Source: an uncultured Cellulomonas sp. (GTDB lineage Bacteria > Actinomycetota > Actinomycetes > Actinomycetales > Cellulomonadaceae). From it: DNA of 64,000 bases. The DNA is taken from the NCBI RefSeq assembly GCF_947494015.1, contig NZ_CANLTL010000005.1:62001-126000 (forward strand), given 5' to 3'. Below the pieces are notes generated by a model. The model did no database searches. It was not told the origin of the DNA and saw nothing but the letters and a program-made list of their open reading frames with translations. Positions within the stretch are counted from its first letter, which is position 1. Each line of letters starts with the position of its first letter. Of the stretch, positions 17,417 to 26,342 are shown piece by piece. The position numbers and the translations under genes were made by a program.

Positions 17417-18838
17417 CTAGCCGATCAGCGGCCGGCCCTCGGGCCGCCGGTACAGGCGCCGGTGCTCGCGCAGCACGAGGGCGGAGGCGAGGGTCACCGG
17501 GCCCAGGCGACCGGCGAACATCAGGCCCACGAGGATCAGCTGGTGCCAGGGGGCCAGGTCGGCGGTGATGCCGGTGGACAGGCCGACCGTGGCGAAGGCG
17601 GACACCACCTCGTAGAGGATCTGGTCCAACGTCAACGTCGTCGTGGTGATCGCGATGACGAGGGTGGGGACCACGACCGCGGCGACGCTGAGCAGCGCCA
17701 CCGACAGGGCCTGGCGGATGGTGGCGTGCGACAGCCGGCGGTCGAACAGGTCGGCGTCCGGGTCGCCGCGCAGCTCGGCCAGGATGGCCAGCAGCAGGAC
17801 GGCGAAGGTTCCCACCTTGATCCCGCCCGCGGTGCCCGCGCTGCCGCCCCCGATGAACATGAGGATGTCGGTCCCCAGCAGCGTCCCGGTGTTCATCGCT
17901 CCGGGGTCCACGCTGTTGAACCCGGCCGTGCGCGGCATGACGCCCTGGACGAACCCCGCCAGCAGCCGCCCGGGCGGCTCGAGCGCGCCCAGCGTGGCCG
18001 GGTTCGCCCACTCGGCGACCGTCATGAACACGGTGCCACCCACCAGCAGGATGGCGGTCATCACCAGGGTGAGCTTCGTGTGGACGGACCACCGGCGGGT
18101 CCGGCGTTCGCGCAGCAGCTCGAGGATCACCGGGAACCCGAGCCCCCCGAGGATCACCGCGGCGCAGATCGGCAGGCTGATCCACGGGTCGTCGACGAAG
18201 CCGGTCAGGCTGTCGCTGAACAGGGCGAAGCCGGCGTTGTTGAACGCCGAGACCGCGTGGAAGACCCCCAGCCACAGGCTGCGCGGCAACGTCTCGTCGT
18301 AGGTCAGCGCGAACCGGCCCGCCAGGACGAGCGCGGTGACCGCCTCCACCACGAGGCTGATCCGGGCGACCCCGAACAGCACGGTGCGCACGTCCCCGAG
18401 CCCGACGGCCTTGGTCTCCGTGGCAGCGAGCAGCCGCGACCCCAGGCCCAGCCGGCGGGAGATGAGCAGACCCAGGAGCGAGGCCAGCGCCATGATCCCG
18501 AAGCCGCCGACCTGGATGAGCCCGAGGATCACGACCTGCCCGAAGCCGCTCCAGTAGGTCGGGGTGTCGACGATCGCCAGCCCCGTCACGCACAGCGCCG
18601 ACGTCGCGGTGAACAGCGCCGCCAGGAGCGAGGCGCCGCCCGGGCCAGACCGCGCGATCGGCAGGGCGAGCAGCAGGGTGCCGACGACCACGCCGACGGC
18701 GAAGCCGGCGACCACCAGGCGGCCCGGCTGGTGCAGGCCGGGGCGGAAGCGTCGCCGCGCCGGCGGCTGCCGGGAGGTGCGCAGGTCGGGCGACGAGACG
18801 GCGAGAGCGGGTTGGACGAGCATGACGAGCGGCTGCAC
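17417..18838 (-). CDS. TrkH/KtrB-family potassium uptake membrane subunit
   Basis: A 473-residue K+ channel-like transporter with four pore (P-loop) repeats. The selectivity-filter regions are visible as SALCVTGLAIVD, SAFNNAGFALFSD, PRTAGFNSVDPG and FATVGLSTG, each with the conserved filter glycine. The ring formed with a TrkA/KtrA nucleotide-binding subunit is needed for activity in known systems; no such gene lies in the window. It is divergent from a KdpD/KdpE-like pair, which suggests osmotic or K+-dependent control (inference). Start ATG 18838; an internal ATG (MLVQPALAV) is an alternative. Confidence 0.92.
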   Translation of the reverse strand: MQPLVMLVQPALAVSSPDLRTSRQPPARRRFRPGLHQPGRLVVAGFAVGVVVGTLLLALPIARSGPGGASLLAALFTATSALCVTGLAIVDTPTYWSGFGQVVILGLIQVGGFGIMALASLLGLLISRRLGLGSRLLAATETKAVGLGDVRTVLFGVARISLVVEAVTALVLAGRFALTYDETLPRSLWLGVFHAVSAFNNAGFALFSDSLTGFVDDPWISLPICAAVILGGLGFPVILELLRERRTRRWSVHTKLTLVMTAILLVGGTVFMTVAEWANPATLGALEPPGRLLAGFVQGVMPRTAGFNSVDPGAMNTGTLLGTDILMFIGGGSAGTAGGIKVGTFAVLLLAILAELRGDPDADLFDRRLSHATIRQALSVALLSVAAVVVPTLVIAITTTTLTLDQILYEVVSAFATVGLSTGITADLAPWHQLILVGLMFAGRLGPVTLASALVLREHRRLYRRPEGRPLIG

Positions 18839-19078
18839 CTCGGGGTGGTCGTGCGGCGCACGGTCCGGGTCGGACCCGCGCCGCGGGACTGCGCACCGAC
18901 CCTAGGCAGCGCCCGGACCGCGACCGACCGATCGGGCGCCCCCGGGCGTCAAGGGGATGTCAGGGCTTGGCAGGGCGCCGGTGGTCGCCTGCGCCGCGCC
19001 GTCGTCGCCGGCCGGGTGTGACCCGCCGGCGGTGGCCGGGCCGTCGGTCGCCGGGCCACGGTGTGGGACCCTGGGGGC

Positions 19079-20260
19079 GTGTCGACAGGGGCAGCACCGG
19101 CTGTGGCACCGCCGCCGCGGCGGGGCGGCGTGAGCCCCGCCCGGCGACGCGCGGCGGTGCTGATCTGCTCGGTCGGCCTGCCGGCGACGACGGCGGTCCT
19201 CGTCGCCTTCCGGGACCAGCTCGCGCTCGGCAGCGTCCTGCTCGTCTACCTGCTGGTGGTCGTGGTGGTCGCCGCGGTGGGCAGCCTCGTGCCCGGGCTG
19301 CTGGCCGCGCTGGTGTCCTTCGGGCTGGGCAACTGGTTCTTCACCCCGCCGCTCCACACGCTGACGGTCGCGGGCCGTGACGACCTGCTGGAGCTGGTCG
19401 TGTTCGCCGGAGCGGCGGTGACGGTCAGCGCGATCGTCGAGCTCGCCGCCCGGGACCGCGCCGAGCACCAGCGGATGCTCGCGGAGCAGGCCGCGCGGAC
19501 CCGGGAGCTGGCCGCCGAGGACCGGGTCCGGTCGGCGCTGCTGGCCGCCGTCGGCCACGACCTGCGCACACCGCTGGCCGGCATCAAGGCCGCGCTCAGC
19601 AGCCTGCGGCAGGACGACGTCGACTGGGACGACGCGTCCCGCGCGCGGCTGCTGGCGACCGCCGACGAGTCGACGGACCGGCTCACCCGCCTGGTCACCA
19701 ACCTGCTGGACATCACCCGCCTGCGCGCCGACGCCGTCACCGCCCGCCCGGCCCCCGTGGCCCTGGACGAGGTGGTGGTGCGGGCCCTGCTCGCCGACCA
19801 CCACGCGGCCGTCCGCGTGGACGTCGCCGACGACCTGCCGTTCGTGCTGACCGACGCGGCCCTGCTCGAGCGCGTCGTCGCGAACCTGGTGGAGAACGCG
19901 GTGCGCTTCACCGCGCCGGGAACGCCGGTGGACCTCCGCGCCGAGGTGGTGCCGGCGTCCGACCCCCGGCAGGACGGCCCCGCGGCCGGCGAGGCCGTGG
20001 CGCTGCACGTCGTCGACCACGGACCGGGGGTTGCTCCCGAGGACCGGGCCGGGCTGTTCGCGCCGTTCCGTCAGCTCGGCGACCGCAGCGAGCTCGGGGA
20101 CCGCAGCCGGCCGGGTGACCGCGGCACCGGGTCGCACGTCGGGCTGGGGCTGGCCATCGTCGAGGGCTTCTGCGAGGCGATGGGAGCGGAGGTCCGGCCC
20201 TCCACCACGCCCGGCGGGGGCCTGACCATGACCGTGACCCTGCCGGTGGCCGCCGCGTGA
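19079..20260 (+). CDS. Compact KdpD-like sensor histidine kinase
   Basis: A 393-residue membrane histidine kinase. After about 25 Pro/Arg-rich residues come three or four transmembrane helices of the DUF4118/KdpD type (about 25-120), including FGLGNWFFTPPLHTLTV. Then follow the H-box LLAAVGHDLRTPL with phospho-acceptor H160, the N-box NLVENAVRFT, the G1 box DHGPGV and the G2 box GLGLAIVEGF. The 400-residue cytosolic KdpD sensor region and the GAF-like part of the E. coli protein are absent. No kdpFABC is nearby; trkH is divergent. It overlaps its response regulator by 4 bp. Confidence 0.92.
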   Translation: MSTGAAPAVAPPPRRGGVSPARRRAAVLICSVGLPATTAVLVAFRDQLALGSVLLVYLLVVVVVAAVGSLVPGLLAALVSFGLGNWFFTPPLHTLTVAGRDDLLELVVFAGAAVTVSAIVELAARDRAEHQRMLAEQAARTRELAAEDRVRSALLAAVGHDLRTPLAGIKAALSSLRQDDVDWDDASRARLLATADESTDRLTRLVTNLLDITRLRADAVTARPAPVALDEVVVRALLADHHAAVRVDVADDLPFVLTDAALLERVVANLVENAVRFTAPGTPVDLRAEVVPASDPRQDGPAAGEAVALHVVDHGPGVAPEDRAGLFAPFRQLGDRSELGDRSRPGDRGTGSHVGLGLAIVEGFCEAMGAEVRPSTTPGGGLTMTVTLPVAAA

Positions 20261-20928
20261 GCCGGCTGCTCCTCGTCGAGGACGACGCCGTGCTCGTGGA
20301 CACGCTGACCATCAGCCTCCGGGCGCGAGGGTTCGACGTCGAGGCCGCCCCCGACGGCCGCACGGCCCTGGACGCCGTGGCGCGCCGTCCCCCGGACGTC
20401 GTGGTGCTGGACCTCGGCCTGCCCGACCTCGACGGTGTGGAGGTCGTCCGGCAGGTTCGCACGGGCTCCGACGTGCCGGTGCTCATCCTGTCCGCCCGGG
20501 ACGCCGAGGCCGCCAAGGTCGCCGCCCTGGACGCCGGCGCCGACGACTACGTGACCAAGCCGTTCGGCATGGACGAGCTGCTCGCGCGTGTGCGGGCCGC
20601 GCTGCGCCGGGCGGCCCCGCACGCACCGGGCGCCGTCGTGCGCGCCGGTGCGCTGAGCATCGACCTGACGGCCCGGCGGGTCGAGCGCGACGGTGCGCTG
20701 GTCCGGCTCACGCCCACGGAGTGGAACCTGCTGGAGGTGCTGGTCCAGTCCTCGGGCGCGCTCGTGAGCCAGCGCGACCTGCTGCGCGACGTCTGGGGGC
20801 TCGAGCACGCGCCCGCCCACTACCTGCGGGTGTACGTCGCCCAGCTGCGCCGCAAGCTCGAGGCGGACCCGTCGTCGCCGCGGCACCTGCTCACCGCGCC
20901 GGGCGTCGGCTACCGGTTCGAGCCGTAG
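20257..20928 (+). CDS. KdpE-like OmpR-family response regulator
   Basis: A 223-residue response regulator. The receiver domain (1-120) has the acidic pair in LLLVEDD, the phospho-acceptor D52 in VVVLDLGLP, the conserved Ser of ILSAR and the Lys of VTKPFG. The C-terminal winged helix (about 130-222) includes LTPTEWNLLEVLVQSSGALVS and YLRVYVAQLRRKLE, the OmpR/PhoB DNA-binding signature. It is coupled to the kinase by a GTGA overlap. A natural target would be the divergent trkH promoter, but no binding site was identified. Confidence 0.94.
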   Translation: MSRLLLVEDDAVLVDTLTISLRARGFDVEAAPDGRTALDAVARRPPDVVVLDLGLPDLDGVEVVRQVRTGSDVPVLILSARDAEAAKVAALDAGADDYVTKPFGMDELLARVRAALRRAAPHAPGAVVRAGALSIDLTARRVERDGALVRLTPTEWNLLEVLVQSSGALVSQRDLLRDVWGLEHAPAHYLRVYVAQLRRKLEADPSSPRHLLTAPGVGYRFEP

Positions 20929-20979
20929 GGCGACGGGGGACGGTCCGGCACGGGTCGGTAGGGCAGGGCCGGGGTGCGC

Positions 20980-22248
20980 CTACGCCCCCGGACCGCCGAG
21001 GCCGTCCAGCGCCGCGGCCAGGTCCGTCCACAGGTCCTCGACGTCCTCGATCCCGACCGACAGCCGCAGCAGGTCCTCGGGCACCGTGGCCGACTCCGTC
21101 GCGAACCGTCGCCGCCGCTCGAGGCTGGACTCGACCCCGCCCAGGCTGGTCGCCGGGACCCACAGCCGCAGCGCGTCGACCACGGCGTCGGCCGCGGCGA
21201 CCCCGCCCGCCGGGCGCAGGCCGATGATCGACCCGTACCCGGTCATCAACGCGGTCGCGCGCTCGTGCCCCGGGTCGTCGGGGAGCGACGGGTGGCGCAC
21301 CTGGGCGACCGCCGGGTGCCCGGCGAGCCGGCGGGCGATCTCGGCGGCGTTGGCCTGCGACCGCTCCACCCGCAGCGCCAGGGTCCGCATCCCCCGCAGC
21401 GCGAGCCACACCTCCCACGGTCCGGCGATCGCCCCGTGCAGCGTGCGGTACGCGAGGAACCGGTCCCGCAGCGCGGCGTCGGCGACCACGACGGCGCCCA
21501 GCACCACGTCGCTGTGCCCCGCGAGGTACTTCGTCACCGAGTGCACGACGACGTCCGCGCCCCACGCCAGCGGGCGCTGGCCGAGCGGCGTCGCGAACGT
21601 GTTGTCGACCGCGACCGGCACGTCCGCCGCGTGCGCAGCGGCCACCAGCGCGGGCAGGTCGGCGACCTCCAGCATCGGGTTGGTGGGGGACTCCACCCAC
21701 AGCAGCGACGTCGGCGCGGCGCGCACGGCGGCGACCACGGCGTCGGTGTCGGCGATGTCGACCCGGACCACCTCGACCCCCGCCCGGGCGGCCAGGTCGT
21801 CGGCGAAGCCGAGCGTGACCTGGTAGGCGTGCCGGGGCACCACGAGGCGGCCGCCGACCGGCACCAGCGACAGCGCGGCGGCGATGGCCGCCATCCCGGA
21901 GGAGAAGACGAGCGCGGGCTGCGCGGCGCCCTCGAGGTCCGCCAGGGTGCGCTCGAACGGCACCCACGTCTCGGTGCCGGACCGCGCGTACAGCAGGTCA
22001 CCCGGCGGCGGCGTGCCGGCGGACACGTACGTCGAGGACAGCACCACGGGCGGGTTGACCGGCCCGCCCGGGACCCGCGCGGGTCGGCCGGAGGTCACCG
22101 CGACGGTCGCGGGGGACAGGCCCGCCGGGTCGGCGTGCCCGTCGCCGCGGGCGTCGGCACCGCCGGCGCCGTCGGCAGCGCCGGCACCGTCGACGTCCGG
22201 CGTCCCCTCGAGGGTGGCAGCGGCGGGGTCGGGGGTCTGGTCGTCCAC
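20980..22248 (-). CDS. Cystathionine gamma-synthase-like PLP enzyme
   Basis: A 422-residue Cys/Met metabolism PLP-dependent enzyme (fold type I). It makes cystathionine, or cleaves it, in methionine/cysteine interconversion. The PLP lysine is in SVTKYLAGHSD. Other signatures are PPVVLSSTYVS, VFSSGMAAIAAAL, SLLWVESPTNPMLEV, VAVDNTFATP and SLGGVESSLE. The first about 45 residues are Asp/Gly/Ala-rich and not conserved, so an internal start is possible. Synthase versus lyase activity cannot be settled from sequence. It lies alone, opposite to its neighbours. Confidence 0.9.
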   Translation of the reverse strand: MDDQTPDPAAATLEGTPDVDGAGAADGAGGADARGDGHADPAGLSPATVAVTSGRPARVPGGPVNPPVVLSSTYVSAGTPPPGDLLYARSGTETWVPFERTLADLEGAAQPALVFSSGMAAIAAALSLVPVGGRLVVPRHAYQVTLGFADDLAARAGVEVVRVDIADTDAVVAAVRAAPTSLLWVESPTNPMLEVADLPALVAAAHAADVPVAVDNTFATPLGQRPLAWGADVVVHSVTKYLAGHSDVVLGAVVVADAALRDRFLAYRTLHGAIAGPWEVWLALRGMRTLALRVERSQANAAEIARRLAGHPAVAQVRHPSLPDDPGHERATALMTGYGSIIGLRPAGGVAAADAVVDALRLWVPATSLGGVESSLERRRRFATESATVPEDLLRLSVGIEDVEDLWTDLAAALDGLGGPGA

Positions 22249-22418
22249 GCCCGCCAGGGTAGTGCGCGCCCGACGTGGCGCGGACGGACCGCCCGCGCCC
22301 GGCCGGTAGGGTCGGGCGCGATGGAACCGAGCCCCGCCGCCCTGCGTGTCGACCCGCGGGTCGACACGCTCGCCGCCCCCCGTGTCGCCCCCCTCCTCGC
22401 CCCGCCCCTGGACCGCCC

Positions 22419-23543
22419 GTGACGCCCACGGCCGGCGCTCGGCCGCGGGTGCTGCTGCTGTTCGGCGGACGCTCGGGCGAGCACGCCATCAGCTGCGCCA
22501 CCGCCGGCGGGGTCCTGCGGGCGATCGACCGCACCAGGTACGACGTGCTCCCGGTCGGCATCACCCGGACCGGCCGCTGGGTGCTGGTCGACGACGACCC
22601 GGACGTGTGGTCCATCACCGACGGTCACCTGCCCGAGGTCACCGGTGACGGCGCGCAGGTGCTGCTGCCGCAGTCCGCCGACGTCAGCGACCTCCAGGTG
22701 GTGCGCGGGGCGTCCGCACCCGAGCTGCTCGGCTCGGTCGACGTCGTCTTCCCGCTGCTGCACGGGCCGTTCGGCGAGGACGGCACGCTGCAGGGCCTGC
22801 TCGAGCTCGTCGACCTGCGGTACGTCGGGGCCGGCGTGCTGGCGTCCGCGGTGGGCATGGACAAGCACTTCATGAAGCTCGTGCTGGCCGGCGCGGGTCT
22901 GCCGATCGCCCCGTTCAGGGTCATCCCGCCGGGCGCGTTCGAGCGCGACCCGGACACCTGGACCCGGACGGTGGCGGACCTCGGGCTGCCGGTGTTCGTC
23001 AAGCCGGCGCGGGCGGGGTCGAGCCTGGGCATCTCCAAGGTCGACGACCTCGCCGACCTGCCGGCGGCCGTCGCCCGGGCGCGCGAGCACGACCCCAAGG
23101 TCGTCGTCGAGGCGGGGGTCACCGGCCGGGAGATCGAGTGCGCGGTGCTCGGCGGGCGCCCCGGTGAGCCGGCGCGCGCGTCGCAGCCGGGGGAGATCGT
23201 CGTCACCGACAGCCGCCACGGCTTCTACGACTTCGAGGCGAAGTACCTCGACGAGGGCGGCGTCGAGCTGTCCTGCCCGGCCGACCTGCCCCGCGAGGTG
23301 CTGGAGAGGGTCCGCGAGGTCGCGGTCCGGACGTTCGACGCCGTCGGCTGCGAGGGCCTGGCGCGCGTCGACGTCTTCGTGACGCCCGACGACGGCGTCG
23401 TCGTCAACGAGATCAACACGATGCCGGGCTTCACGCCGTTCTCGATGTACCCGCGGATGTGGGAGGCGTCCGGGATGGCGTACCCGGACCTCATCGACGA
23501 GCTGCTCACCCTGGCGCTGGCCCGTCCCACCGGGCTGCGCTGA
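22419..23543 (+). CDS. ddl: D-alanine--D-alanine ligase
   Basis: A 374-residue ATP-grasp ligase that forms the D-Ala-D-Ala dipeptide of peptidoglycan. The N-terminal VLLLFGGRSGEHAISCATA, LHGPFGEDGTLQGLLEL, the ATP-binding FVKPARAGSSLGISKV and the metal-binding end DVFVTPDDGVVVNEINTMPGF are all present. The GTG at 22419 (VTPTAGARPRVLLLF) fits the family length; the upstream in-frame sequence is Arg/Pro-rich and poorly coding. A Phe in the omega loop region would separate D-Ala from D-Lac ligases, but I did not assign it. Confidence 0.95.
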   Translation: MTPTAGARPRVLLLFGGRSGEHAISCATAGGVLRAIDRTRYDVLPVGITRTGRWVLVDDDPDVWSITDGHLPEVTGDGAQVLLPQSADVSDLQVVRGASAPELLGSVDVVFPLLHGPFGEDGTLQGLLELVDLRYVGAGVLASAVGMDKHFMKLVLAGAGLPIAPFRVIPPGAFERDPDTWTRTVADLGLPVFVKPARAGSSLGISKVDDLADLPAAVARAREHDPKVVVEAGVTGREIECAVLGGRPGEPARASQPGEIVVTDSRHGFYDFEAKYLDEGGVELSCPADLPREVLERVREVAVRTFDAVGCEGLARVDVFVTPDDGVVVNEINTMPGFTPFSMYPRMWEASGMAYPDLIDELLTLALARPTGLR

Positions 23544-23590
23544 GCCGACGGCGCAGGCTCACCCGGCGCGCCGGCACCCCGAGCGGCCCC

Positions 23591-24154
23591 CTACAGGCAC
23601 GCCCGCGACTGCTTCGCGTGCGAGGCCGCCTCGCCCAGGTCCACCAGCAGGGACTGGGCGCGGTCGGGCGGCACGGACGACGGCACGACCACCTCCACCG
23701 CCGGCAGGCGCCCGTACGTGGTGAACCGCCACGGCGTGCGGGTCGACTCGTCACCCGGGACGGCGACCCAGTCGACGCTGCGGCCCCGGTCGTCCGCCAC
23801 GGTGACGCACTGCTCCGTCGTCGGCGGCAGCGGCTCGACGCCGCAGCGCAGCGTGATCGCGTCGCCCGGCTCCCCGGCGGTCCACGCCGCCGTGCCCTGG
23901 CTCGTGGTGCTCACGCGGTCGGCCCCGGCCAGCACGTCGGGCAGCGCGAGGATCACACGCGCGCACACCGGGTCGTCCGCGTACGGCGCGACCGGCACCT
24001 CGACGGAGGACGAGCAGCCGGTCAGCGCCGCGCCGGCAGCGAGCACCGGCGCGACCCGTCGCAGCGTCCGACGCGAGGTCGCCCGGACCGTCTCCCGGGC
24101 CTCCCACCCGTGCACCTGCCGGTCGGTGGGCGCGGCAGGGGTCGGCGCAGGCAT
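23591..24154 (-). CDS. DUF3515 family lipoprotein
   Basis: A 187-residue secreted protein. After a 30-residue basic N-terminus there is a hydrophobic stretch (APVLAAGAALTGC) ending in a lipobox-like T-G-C, so it is probably a lipoprotein anchored outside the membrane. The mature part contains two further Cys (DDPVCARVILALPDVL and LRCGVEPLP) and the DUF3515 features PWRFTTYGRLPAVEVVVP. Members commonly lie between ddl and thiL in actinobacteria, as here. Function is unknown. It is divergent from thiL with a 30-bp gap. Confidence 0.85.
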   Translation of the reverse strand: MPAPTPAAPTDRQVHGWEARETVRATSRRTLRRVAPVLAAGAALTGCSSSVEVPVAPYADDPVCARVILALPDVLAGADRVSTTSQGTAAWTAGEPGDAITLRCGVEPLPPTTEQCVTVADDRGRSVDWVAVPGDESTRTPWRFTTYGRLPAVEVVVPSSVPPDRAQSLLVDLGEAASHAKQSRACL

Positions 24155-24184
24155 GACCGTCACGGTAGTCCGGCGGTGGGTACC

Positions 24185-25213
24185 GTGACGGCCGTGACCC
24201 CCGAGCCGCCGGTCCCCACCGGTCCCACCGTGGCCGACGCCTCCGAGGACGGCCTGCTCGCCGGGATCTTCCCCCTGCTGCCGCGCGGCGGTGCCACCCT
24301 GCTGGGCCCCGGGGACGACGCCGCGGTCGTCAGCGCCCCGGACGGGCGGGTCGTGGTGTCGACCGACGTGCTGGTCGAGGGACGGCACTTCCGGCGCGAG
24401 TGGTCCTCCGGGGAGGACGTCGGTCGGCGTGCGGCCGTGCAGAACCTCGCCGACATCGCCGCGATGGGTGCCCGGCCGACGAGCCTGGTGGTCGGCCTGG
24501 TCGCCCCGGCCGACCTCCCGGTGGACTGGGTGACCGGCTTCGCCCGCGGGCTGGCCGCGGCCTGCGGACCGCACGACGTCGGCGTCGTGGGCGGCGACCT
24601 GTCCGGCGGCGACACCGTCGTCGTGTCGGTGACCGTGCACGGCGACCTGGCCGGCCGCGCACCGGTGCTGCGGTCCGGCGCCCGGCCGGGCGACGTCGTC
24701 GCGCACGCCGGTGTCCGCGGACGCTCGGCGGCCGGGCTCGCGCTGCTGACCGCCGGTCGCGGCGACGCCTGGCCGCAGCTCGTGGACGCCTACCTGCGCC
24801 CGCAGTCCCCGCTCGCCGCGGGCCCCGCCGCCGCGGCGGCGGGGGCGACGGCGATGCTCGACGTCTCCGACGGGCTGCTGCGCGACGCGGGACGGATCGC
24901 CCGGGCCAGCGGGGTGGTGCTGGACCTCGACGACGTGGCGTGCGCCTTCGCCGCCGACCTGGAGGCGCTGGCCGGTGCCGCCGCGGCGCTCGGGCAGAGC
25001 GCGTCGCAGTGGGTCCTGACCGGCGGGGAGGACCACGGGCTGCTGGCGACGTTCCCGGCCGGCGCCCGGCTGCCGCCGCCGTTCCGGGCCGTGGGACGCG
25101 TGCGCGCCGCCCACGACGGCGGGCAGGACGGCGACCGGCACGCGACGGGTGTGCTGGTCGCCGGCCGCCCGCCCGGACCGATCTCGCCGGGATGGGACCA
25201 CTTCGCCCGGTGA
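24185..25213 (+). CDS. thiL: Thiamine-monophosphate kinase
   Basis: A 342-residue kinase of the AIR-synthase/PurM-like fold, producing thiamine diphosphate, the active cofactor. Signatures are LLGPGDDAAVV (Mg-ATP loop), VVSTDVLVEGRHF, NLADIAAMGARPTSLVVGL, GGDLSGGDTVVVSVTVHG, and MLDVSDGLLRDAGRIARAS. The two in-frame GTG codons at 24185 and 24194 are both possible. The first was taken because GGTGGG precedes it, though the conserved domain starts only at about residue 18. Confidence 0.94.
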   Translation: MTAVTPEPPVPTGPTVADASEDGLLAGIFPLLPRGGATLLGPGDDAAVVSAPDGRVVVSTDVLVEGRHFRREWSSGEDVGRRAAVQNLADIAAMGARPTSLVVGLVAPADLPVDWVTGFARGLAAACGPHDVGVVGGDLSGGDTVVVSVTVHGDLAGRAPVLRSGARPGDVVAHAGVRGRSAAGLALLTAGRGDAWPQLVDAYLRPQSPLAAGPAAAAAGATAMLDVSDGLLRDAGRIARASGVVLDLDDVACAFAADLEALAGAAAALGQSASQWVLTGGEDHGLLATFPAGARLPPPFRAVGRVRAAHDGGQDGDRHATGVLVAGRPPGPISPGWDHFAR

Positions 25214-25253
25214 CGCCCCGGTGGCTGCGCGCGGCCGCCCCGCCGGCGGCGCG

Positions 25254-25772
25254 TCAGCCGCGGCGGTAGCGGACCTCGAGCAGCTGGACGCCGCCGAGCT
25301 CCTCCAGGCGCTCGGCGCCGTCGGGGGTGAACCCGTGGCGGCGGTAGAAGTGGCGCGCCCGCGCGTTGTCCGCCAGGACCCACAGGGTCAGGGACCCGGT
25401 GGTCACGTCGGCCAGGACCGAGCGCATGAGGTCACGCGCGACGCCCTTGCCCCACATCGCCGGGTCCAGGTAGATGGAGTAGATCTCCTCGTCGTCGCGG
25501 CCGGCGTCCTCGTCGCGGGCGGGCCCCACGGAGGCGAAGCCGAGGATGCGGCTGCCGTCGTCGGCGACCCAGGTGCGGACCCGGTCGCGGGGCCCGTTGC
25601 GCAGGTGCTCCGTCCAGCGTTCCTGCCGCTGCTCCTGGTCGAGCGACGTCAGGTACTCGGTCGGGACGATGCCCGCGTAGGCCTCCTGCCACGACGCGAT
25701 GTGCACGCGTGCGATCGCCGGCGCGTCGCTCGGGTCGGCCGGACGGATCGTCACCTCGGTGTCTTCCCCCAT
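25254..25772 (-). CDS. GNAT-family N-acetyltransferase
   Basis: A 172-residue acetyltransferase. The GNAT fold is plain: VTIRPADPSDAPAIARVHIASWQEAYAG, the central strand RILGFASVG, the acetyl-CoA-binding loop AMWGKGVARDLMRSVLA (Q/R-x-x-G-x-A type) and the C-terminal DNARARHFYRRHGF. The substrate is unknown. It lies on the reverse strand downstream of rpmB, whose terminator-like hairpin separates the two. Confidence 0.88.
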   Translation of the reverse strand: MGEDTEVTIRPADPSDAPAIARVHIASWQEAYAGIVPTEYLTSLDQEQRQERWTEHLRNGPRDRVRTWVADDGSRILGFASVGPARDEDAGRDDEEIYSIYLDPAMWGKGVARDLMRSVLADVTTGSLTLWVLADNARARHFYRRHGFTPDGAERLEELGGVQLLEVRYRRG

Positions 25773-25866
25773 GGGCTCACCATGCCATCCGGCACCCCAC
25801 CGGTGCAGCCGTCCGCCGGTGGCCGGACGCCCGGGCGCGTCGGCGCACGACCGGTGCCCACGGACG

Positions 25867-25903
25867 ACGGAGCCCGCCAGGTCGATGACCGGGCGGGCTC
25901 CGT
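25867..25903 (-). terminator. Terminator-like hairpin after rpmB
   Basis: A perfect 12-bp inverted repeat (25867-25878 with 25892-25903, 13-base loop) located 18 bp beyond the rpmB stop in its direction of transcription. No T-run follows on the reverse strand. Confidence 0.6.
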
Positions 25904-25920
25904 GGACGTGCGGGCGGTCG

Positions 25921-26112
25921 TCAGACGTTGCGGACGACCTTGCCGGCCTTCAGGCACGAGGTGCACACGTTGACGCGCTTGGGCGAGCCGCCCACCAGGG
26001 CGCGCACCCGCTGGATGTTCGGGTTCCAGCGACGCTTCGTCCGGATGTGCGAGTGCGAGATGCTGTGCCCGAAGCTGGGGCCCTTGCCACAGACGTCGCA
26101 GTTGGCAGCCAC
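25921..26112 (-). CDS. rpmB: 50S ribosomal protein L28
   Basis: A 63-residue ribosomal protein of the large subunit. It has the usual CDVCGKGPSFGHSISHSH start, TKRRWNPNIQRVR and CTSCLKAGKVVR end. The C-x-x-C pairs mark it as the zinc-binding (C+) form rather than a zinc-free paralog. The GTG start at 26112 is supported by AGGAGAG seven bases upstream. A promoter-like pair lies about 115 bp upstream, in the spacer shared with the divergent DAK2 gene. Confidence 0.97.
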   Translation of the reverse strand: MAANCDVCGKGPSFGHSISHSHIRTKRRWNPNIQRVRALVGGSPKRVNVCTSCLKAGKVVRNV

Positions 26113-26225
26113 GGTCTCTCCTGATCGTCGTGCACGCGGAAGTTCGCGCGGGGAATGGTCGGGGGTTGCGGTGCGCACCCGAGAGGGCGCTCCGTCACTG
26201 CCCGACGCGGCCGGGCAACCTGCAC

Positions 26226-26255
26226 AGGCTAGCCGATGCCGGCGCCGAGCCCCAA
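26226..26255 (-). promoter_or_regulatory. Candidate rpmB promoter
   Basis: On the reverse strand TTGGGG (26255-26250) and TAGCCT (26231-26226) are 18 bp apart and point towards rpmB, leaving a leader of about 105 nt. Confidence 0.4.
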
Positions 26256-26342
26256 ACGCGTCGGCGTACGTCACAGTGTGGCTGCGAGCAGCCGCGGACG
26301 CCGCGCGCAGGGTCAGGACGACGTCGCCGAGGGGGGGACCAG

